From Chthoniobacterales bacterium (GTDB lineage Bacteria; Verrucomicrobiota; Verrucomicrobiia; Chthoniobacterales; JACTMZ01), in assembly GCA_017853515.1 (NCBI GenBank), contig JAFMJK010000089.1, forward strand, positions 1 through 8,146: a stretch of 8,146 bases of DNA, read 5' to 3'. Made by a program: the position numbers and the translations under genes. This document shows positions 6,828 through 8,146 of this stretch, in pieces (the first letter of the stretch is position 1; every line of letters begins with the position of its first letter). The notes beneath the pieces were generated by a model. That model saw only the letters and a program-made list of their open reading frames with translations. It made no database searches and was not told the DNA's origin.

Positions 6828-6832
6828 ATCTC

Positions 6833-8146
6833 ATGTCATCAAACGTCCGCGTCCGCTTCGCACCCTCGCCAACCGGCTTTCTTCATGTCGGCGGGGCCCG
6901 CACCGCCCTCTTCAACTGGCTCCATGCCCGCCATACCGGCGGCACTTTCGTCCTGCGCATCGAGGATACCGACCGCGAGCGTCACAACGAGGAAGCGGTG
7001 CGCGGCATTTACGACGGACTTCGCTGGCTCGGGCTCGAATGGGACGAGGGCGCGCAGAAAGGCGGGGACTACGGCCCCTACTACCAGAGCGAGCGCGGCC
7101 CGGTCTACGAGCGGTATCTGAAAATCCTGCAGGACAAGGGCATGATCTACGAGGACGCCGGTGCGCTGCGCTTCCGCTCGCCGCGCGAGACCGTCACGGT
7201 GCACGACGAAGTCTGCGGCTCCATCCCGTTCGATCTGTCCAACCCCGGAACGCACCCCGACATGACCGTGCGCCGCCCCGACGGCTCGTGGATTTTTCAT
7301 TTCGTCAACGTGGTCGACGACATCGAGATGAAGATCACCGACGTGATCCGCGGCGAGGACCATCTCTCCAACACTCCGAAGCACATCGAGCTGTACAAAG
7401 CCTTCGGAGTCGAACCTCCGCGCTTCGCCCATATCCCGCTCATCCTCAATCCGGACGGCAGCAAAATGAGCAAGCGCGACAAGGGCGCCAGTGTGCAGGA
7501 CTACATCGCGCAAGGCTACGCTCCGGAGGCGGTGCGGAACTACCTCTGCCTCCTCGGTTGGTCGCCCAAAGACAACCGCGAAATCCTTCCCATCGAGGAA
7601 ATCGTGAAGCTCTTCGAGTTGAAGAACATCAACCGCCGCAGCGCCGGCTTCGACCTGGACAAATGCTTTTGGATGAACGGCCAATACCTCATCCAAATGC
7701 CTCTCGAACGCTTCGCCGACCTCAGTCTGCCGTTCATCGACAAGGCTGGTATCAGCTACGGGTCGCGGGACGCGCTGCTCCCAGCGCTCGGCTTGGTGAA
7801 GGAGAAGGTCAAACACCTCACCGACATCCCCTCGTGGATCGAATTTTTCTTCAACGACGACTACGCCTTCGACGAAGCCTCGGTCGACAAGGCCCTCCGC
7901 GCCGACGGCGCCCTCGAACGCCTCCACGTCCTCGGTGACCGCCTCACCCGCGTCGAGCCCTGGACCGCCGAAAACATCGAAGCCGCCTTCAAAGACCTCG
8001 CCACCACGCTCGGCATCAAAACCGCCGCCCTCGTCCACCCCGCGAGAGTGGCCGCGACCGGCCGCAGTGTCGGCCCGAGTTTGTACCATCTCCTCGAGCT
8101 CCTCGGCCGCGACCGCGTCCTCGCGCGCTTCGCCCGCACCCGCGAG
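6833..8146 (+). CDS. gltX: Glutamyl-tRNA synthetase (3' end outside the window)
   Basis: Class I aminoacyl-tRNA synthetase that charges tRNA-Glu with glutamate in the cytosol. The frame runs 438 codons without a stop to the last base. Catalytic signatures: R-F-A-P-S-P-T-G-F-L-H-V-G-G (HIGH motif at 18-21), I-E-D-T-D (43-47), V-I-R-G-E-D-H (171-177) and K-M-S-K-R (211-215, the KMSKS motif). The rest (roughly 280-438) is the helical anticodon-binding part, ending in G-P-S-L-Y-H-L-L-E-L-L-G, which is close to the family's usual C terminus, so probably only a few to a few tens of residues are missing. Presence of the anticodon domain excludes a GluQ-type tRNA-modifying paralogue. Two oddities: the insertion usually holding Cys-x-Cys and a downstream Y-x-G-x-C (about 40 residues in the E. 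coli enzyme) is absent between Tyr106 and Leu112, and the usual P-T-Y-N-F reads W-I-F-H-F (153-157). Whether this enzyme also charges tRNA-Gln cannot be told here. Confidence 0.95.
   Translation, partial: MSSNVRVRFAPSPTGFLHVGGARTALFNWLHARHTGGTFVLRIEDTDRERHNEEAVRGIYDGLRWLGLEWDEGAQKGGDYGPYYQSERGPVYERYLKILQDKGMIYEDAGALRFRSPRETVTVHDEVCGSIPFDLSNPGTHPDMTVRRPDGSWIFHFVNVVDDIEMKITDVIRGEDHLSNTPKHIELYKAFGVEPPRFAHIPLILNPDGSKMSKRDKGASVQDYIAQGYAPEAVRNYLCLLGWSPKDNREILPIEEIVKLFELKNINRRSAGFDLDKCFWMNGQYLIQMPLERFADLSLPFIDKAGISYGSRDALLPALGLVKEKVKHLTDIPSWIEFFFNDDYAFDEASVDKALRADGALERLHVLGDRLTRVEPWTAENIEAAFKDLATTLGIKTAALVHPARVAATGRSVGPSLYHLLELLGRDRVLARFARTRE

Noticed and set aside
5230..6834. Minus-strand open frame of 534 codons
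   Set aside because: Exactly antisense to the pseudoprotease gene, which has clear domains and a signal peptide. The antisense product shows no recognisable motif.
6839..8089. Minus-strand open frame of 416 codons
   Set aside because: Antisense to gltX, whose catalytic motifs are unmistakable; the frame stays open because of codon bias in GC-rich DNA.

Overview
The window comes from a GC-rich bacterial chromosome with densely packed protein genes. I see no mobile elements, RNA genes, CRISPR arrays or gene-free stretches over 100 bases. The best lineage guess is the Verrucomicrobiota or wider PVC group. It rests on the unusual form of the glutamyl-tRNA synthetase (no zinc element, and an F-H-F-V-N-V-V-D-D segment that I recall from PVC sequences), the near-absence of Shine-Dalgarno sites, and the plant-type Deg proteases. 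This is inference from recalled family features, not a search.

Layout, left to right. (1) Positions 1-723, + strand: the 3' part of an MgtE magnesium transporter gene. (2) 743-2464, +: a neuropathy-target-esterase (NTE) type patatin phospholipase with an N-terminal cyclic-nucleotide-binding domain, 19 bases after mgtE and probably co-transcribed with it. (3) 2466-3635, - strand: a soluble, two-HKD phospholipase D/cardiolipin synthase family enzyme. It converges on the patatin gene with one base between the stop codons. (4) 3636-3725: a 90-base divergent intergenic region, the only sizeable non-coding gap. (5) 3726-5177, +: an exported HtrA/Deg serine protease with a complete His-Asp-Ser triad, a PDZ domain and a second, PDZ_3-like domain, as in plant DEG2/DEG9. 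(6) 5185-6810, +: a tandem paralogue of that protease with the same fold order but a destroyed active site, a putative secreted pseudoprotease. (7) 6833-8146, +: glutamyl-tRNA synthetase (gltX), running off the right edge.

How the genes may work together. The left half has a membrane and lipid theme: an inner-membrane Mg2+ channel, a phospholipase that may be controlled by a cyclic nucleotide, and a phosphatidyl-transferase/PLD enzyme. The right half starts with a two-gene envelope quality-control unit, active protease plus dead partner, followed 22 bases later by housekeeping gltX. The protease/pseudoprotease pair is the most interesting item: it looks like an old duplication in which one copy lost catalysis but kept its protein-binding and assembly domains.
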